NCBI GenBank assembly: GCA_002389995.1
Contig: DGRR01000204.1
Location: 1-14,905 of the forward strand
Direction of reading: 5' to 3'
Origin: Ruminococcus sp. UBA4383
GTDB lineage: Bacteria; Bacillota; Clostridia; Oscillospirales; Ruminococcaceae
DNA length: 14,905 nt
Shown: in pieces, positions 13,199 to 14,905 of the stretch
How the letters are laid out: every line of letters starts with the position of its first letter
Position numbering within the stretch: the first letter of the stretch is position 1
Translations under genes and position numbers: made by a program
The notes under the pieces: generated by a model
What the model was told of the DNA's origin: nothing
Seen by the model: the letters and a program-made list of their open reading frames with translations, nothing else
The model's database searches: none

Positions 13199-14821
13199 AT
13201 GAAAAACACTATTATTAAAAAGGCTATTGCCTGCATGACTTCTTTAATGGCAGTTTCTGCGCTGTCTGTTTCAATGGCTTCATATGCTGTTGATACACCT
13301 ACAATCAATAATCCTCCCGCAAATAAACTCGAAACAGCTCAGAGAGAGGTTGGAATACCAGTCAATAAGGATATTGTTCTTTTCAACGTTGACGAAAGCC
13401 AGATTCTCTCACCAAATATTATTTATTCTTATGAGGTAACACCTGCAAATATTTCCGGCACAACTCCTGCAAAAATCACTACTTATGCACCCGAAGACCT
13501 CGACACTGACGGCAAAACCCCAAAGACTGGTGCTGTTCCGATTACTGTTACAGTAAAGAGTGGTGTGCTTGCTGCTATTTCTACTGTCGGTGATAACACA
13601 GAAACTACCACCAAGAAAGAAGCAACTATCTCTTTTGGTGGCACAAATGATATCTATACAAGTGGTACTACAACCTATTCCAATAATAACGTAACAAAGC
13701 ACGCCACAAATAAAGAAAGTGTTGAAACTGTTGACCTTACTAAGAAAGTAAGAAATTCAATGACAATTACCGTTGATGCAAACAAAATTTATGACCCTGA
13801 TTATGATAAAGAAGAACACACAAATACACAGGTAAACGGTCCCGGTGTCTATCGTTACAAGATTGAGGACGTTACAACTGGTGACACCCTGAAAGCTTCT
13901 GGAATTGACAGAAAGTATCATACAGCTGACGGTGATACAGACAAATACGTTTACCTTGATGTTTATACAAAGTATAATGAACAGAAGAACGGTCTTGTTG
14001 TTTACGGCTATGTATTACTTAAAGATGTCACAGATAAAGACAATGTGGACGTAACTTATAACAAAGACACCACAGGCGAAACTCTCAAAGTTACAGGTTT
14101 TGATACAGAATCCGAAAATAAAGACAAATACAATGAACAGACTTGTAGCAAGGGTGAGTTGACTTCTGATGCTTACCATACATACAATGTTGAAGTAAGC
14201 AAAAAGACTGAAGGTGACCTCGCAGATACTCAGAACAACTTCCCGTTCAAGGTTGAACTCACAAATACAAATACTGTTACTTCACTTGATGATTTCTACT
14301 ATGTAATTACAAAAGACGGTACTGCTCAGAGCGAAGTTATTACAAATCTTTCAAATGCAGGTGCATGGACACTTGACGGCAACACAGATACAAACCTCCG
14401 GCTTCAGAACGGTGACAAGATTGTTATTACAGGTCTCCCCGTTAAAACAAGTATCAAAGTAACTGAAACAAATAATACTGCTGATACTTATTCTGTTTCC
14501 GCAACAAATTTAGTACAGCCGACAGGTGGTGATACTACTGCCGCAATTACCCTTAAAGGTAAAGCAGCAGATGATACAGACATAACAGGTACATCACTTT
14601 CAGTTGCAAAAGATAAGACAGCAGAAATGAGTGCTGCATTAGAAATTACAAAGACTGATAAAGGTCAGAAAATTGTATTTACCAATACACTTAAAGACAT
14701 ATCTGTTACAGGTTTACTCTTCAACATCGCACCTTTCATATTTATCACTGCTGCCGGTGTGGTTCTTATCACCCTCTTTATGAGAAACAAGAAAAAAGAC
14801 AATGCTGATAATATGATTTAA
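13199..14821 (+). CDS. Spy0128/FctA-like isopeptide-bonded major pilin
   Basis: This 540-aa protein is a likely pilus backbone subunit. The ATG at 13199 is chosen because AAAGGA (13185-13190) lies eight bases upstream; an ATG at 13190 overlaps that site. A signal peptide (1-30) ends in ASYA. Residues about 45-290 resemble the Spy0128/FctA pilin domain (VNKDIVLFN near 55-63, GPGVYRYKIEDV at 214-225, GYVLLKDV at 270-277). Residues about 325-500 form a second isopeptide-type domain starting YNVEVSKKTEGD and ending IVFTNTLK. Candidate bond residues there are Lys335 or Lys336, Glu423 and Asn496; in the first domain Lys57 and Glu223 fit, the Asn partner is unclear. ISVTG (501-505), a helix (506-528) and a KKK tail make the sorting signal. 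Lys275 is a possible intersubunit linkage residue by position. Homology is by motif pattern; the sequence is strongly diverged from streptococcal pilins. Confidence 0.87.
   Translation: MKNTIIKKAIACMTSLMAVSALSVSMASYAVDTPTINNPPANKLETAQREVGIPVNKDIVLFNVDESQILSPNIIYSYEVTPANISGTTPAKITTYAPEDLDTDGKTPKTGAVPITVTVKSGVLAAISTVGDNTETTTKKEATISFGGTNDIYTSGTTTYSNNNVTKHATNKESVETVDLTKKVRNSMTITVDANKIYDPDYDKEEHTNTQVNGPGVYRYKIEDVTTGDTLKASGIDRKYHTADGDTDKYVYLDVYTKYNEQKNGLVVYGYVLLKDVTDKDNVDVTYNKDTTGETLKVTGFDTESENKDKYNEQTCSKGELTSDAYHTYNVEVSKKTEGDLADTQNNFPFKVELTNTNTVTSLDDFYYVITKDGTAQSEVITNLSNAGAWTLDGNTDTNLRLQNGDKIVITGLPVKTSIKVTETNNTADTYSVSATNLVQPTGGDTTAAITLKGKAADDTDITGTSLSVAKDKTAEMSAALEITKTDKGQKIVFTNTLKDISVTGLLFNIAPFIFITAAGVVLITLFMRNKKKDNADNMI
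14699..14713 (+). other. Candidate sortase sorting motif ISVTG of the pilin
   Basis: These codons sit between the end of the last isopeptide domain (FTNTLKD) and a hydrophobic helix with a lysine-rich end. The x-[Ser/Pro]-Val-Thr-[Gly/Asp] pattern is shared with VPVTD of the adhesin and resembles [Q/E]VPTG of S. pyogenes pilins, which a class B sortase processes. The Pro is replaced by Ser here, which is atypical. Confidence 0.6.
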
Positions 14822-14832
14822 CAATCTAACGG

Positions 14833-14868
14833 TTTTGCCTTCCCGTGTGAAAACATGGGAAGGCAAAA
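14833..14868 (+). other. Strong 16-bp hairpin with GAAA loop after the pilin gene
   Basis: Bases 14833-14848 pair with 14853-14868 over 16 positions, one of them G-U, closing a GAAA tetraloop (14849-14852). The 3' arm ends in AAAA and is followed by TTAAAATGG, so there is no U-tract. It most likely protects the 3' end of the pilin message or gives partial termination, so that the major pilin is made in excess over the gene that follows. Confidence 0.8.
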
Positions 14869-14884
14869 TTAAAATGGTGATGTT

Positions 14885-14905
14885 ATGCTTAAAACTTTCA
14901 GATTT
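14885..14905 (+). CDS. Start of the next gene (seven codons, cut by window edge)
   Basis: An ATG at 14885 with GGTGAT at 14876-14881 opens a frame reading MLKTFRF to the window end. The gene lies 63 bases after the pilin stop and on the same strand, so it is probably part of the pilus operon, perhaps another subunit, sortase or anchor. Seven residues allow no family call. Confidence 0.55.

Noticed and set aside
14833..14868. Intrinsic terminator after the pilin gene.
   Set aside because: The hairpin is strong, but there is no U-tract after it and a same-strand gene with a ribosome binding site begins 16 bases later.
1..14905. CRISPR arrays, tRNA or rRNA genes, insertion sequences, attachment sites, phage genes.
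   Set aside because: I saw no regularly spaced repeat-spacer units, cloverleaf-like segments, transposase or integrase motifs, or flanking inverted repeats on either strand.

Overview
The window reads as chromosomal DNA of an AT-rich Clostridia-class Firmicute. The best guess is an Oscillospiraceae/Ruminococcus-like gut or rumen anaerobe. This rests on the rpsF-ssb-rpsR operon with strong AAGGAGG ribosome binding sites, consensus sigma-A promoters, an N/G/Y-rich SSB linker, and a surface-protein style (InlB/Listeria-Bacteroides-type repeats, class B sortase with a membrane-spanning C-terminal extension) common in that group. The genus is inference only. Every supported gene is on the + strand.

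Region 1 (1-820) is the last 29 codons of an ExoA/exodeoxyribonuclease III-type gene, followed by two tightly packed small genes of unknown function (69 and 170 aa). Region 2 (828-2177) is the conserved rpsF-ssb-rpsR operon, with an AT-rich UP-like tract, a perfect TTGACA-17-TATAAT promoter, a leader hairpin that may be an S6:S18 autoregulatory site, and a clear intrinsic terminator.

Region 3 (2206 to the right edge) looks like a self-contained sortase-assembled pilus (fimbria) locus. It starts with a two-component system: a seven-helix LytS/YehU-type histidine kinase and a response regulator with a short SARP/OmpR-like winged-helix output. A 226-bp AT-rich intergenic region follows, holding two sets of direct repeats. 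One pair of tandem 11-mers ends exactly 8 bp upstream of an extended -10 that lacks a -35, which is the geometry of SARP- or PhoB-activated promoters. Downstream come (i) a signal-peptidase-fold protein whose catalytic Ser and Lys are replaced by Asp and Gly, as in the SipA pilus chaperone of Streptococcus pyogenes; (ii) a class B sortase with an unusual three-helix C-terminal extension; (iii) a 2202-aa secreted, sortable adhesin with about eight InlB-type repeats and a terminal isopeptide-type domain; (iv) a 540-aa Spy0128/FctA-like major pilin; (v) the first seven codons of another gene. A 16-bp hairpin with a GAAA loop and no U-tract separates the pilin from that gene.

The proposed working model is that the kinase senses an envelope signal, the regulator activates the promoter at about 4389-4424, adhesin and pilin are exported by the general secretory route, and the class B sortase, helped by the inactive SipA-like protein, joins pilins into a fibre with the giant repeat protein as probable tip or ancillary subunit. 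The parts match the streptococcal FCT pilus islands, but the regulator, the promoter and the giant repeat adhesin differ. The operator assignment, the pairing of regulator and promoter, and the sorting motifs are inference from sequence alone.
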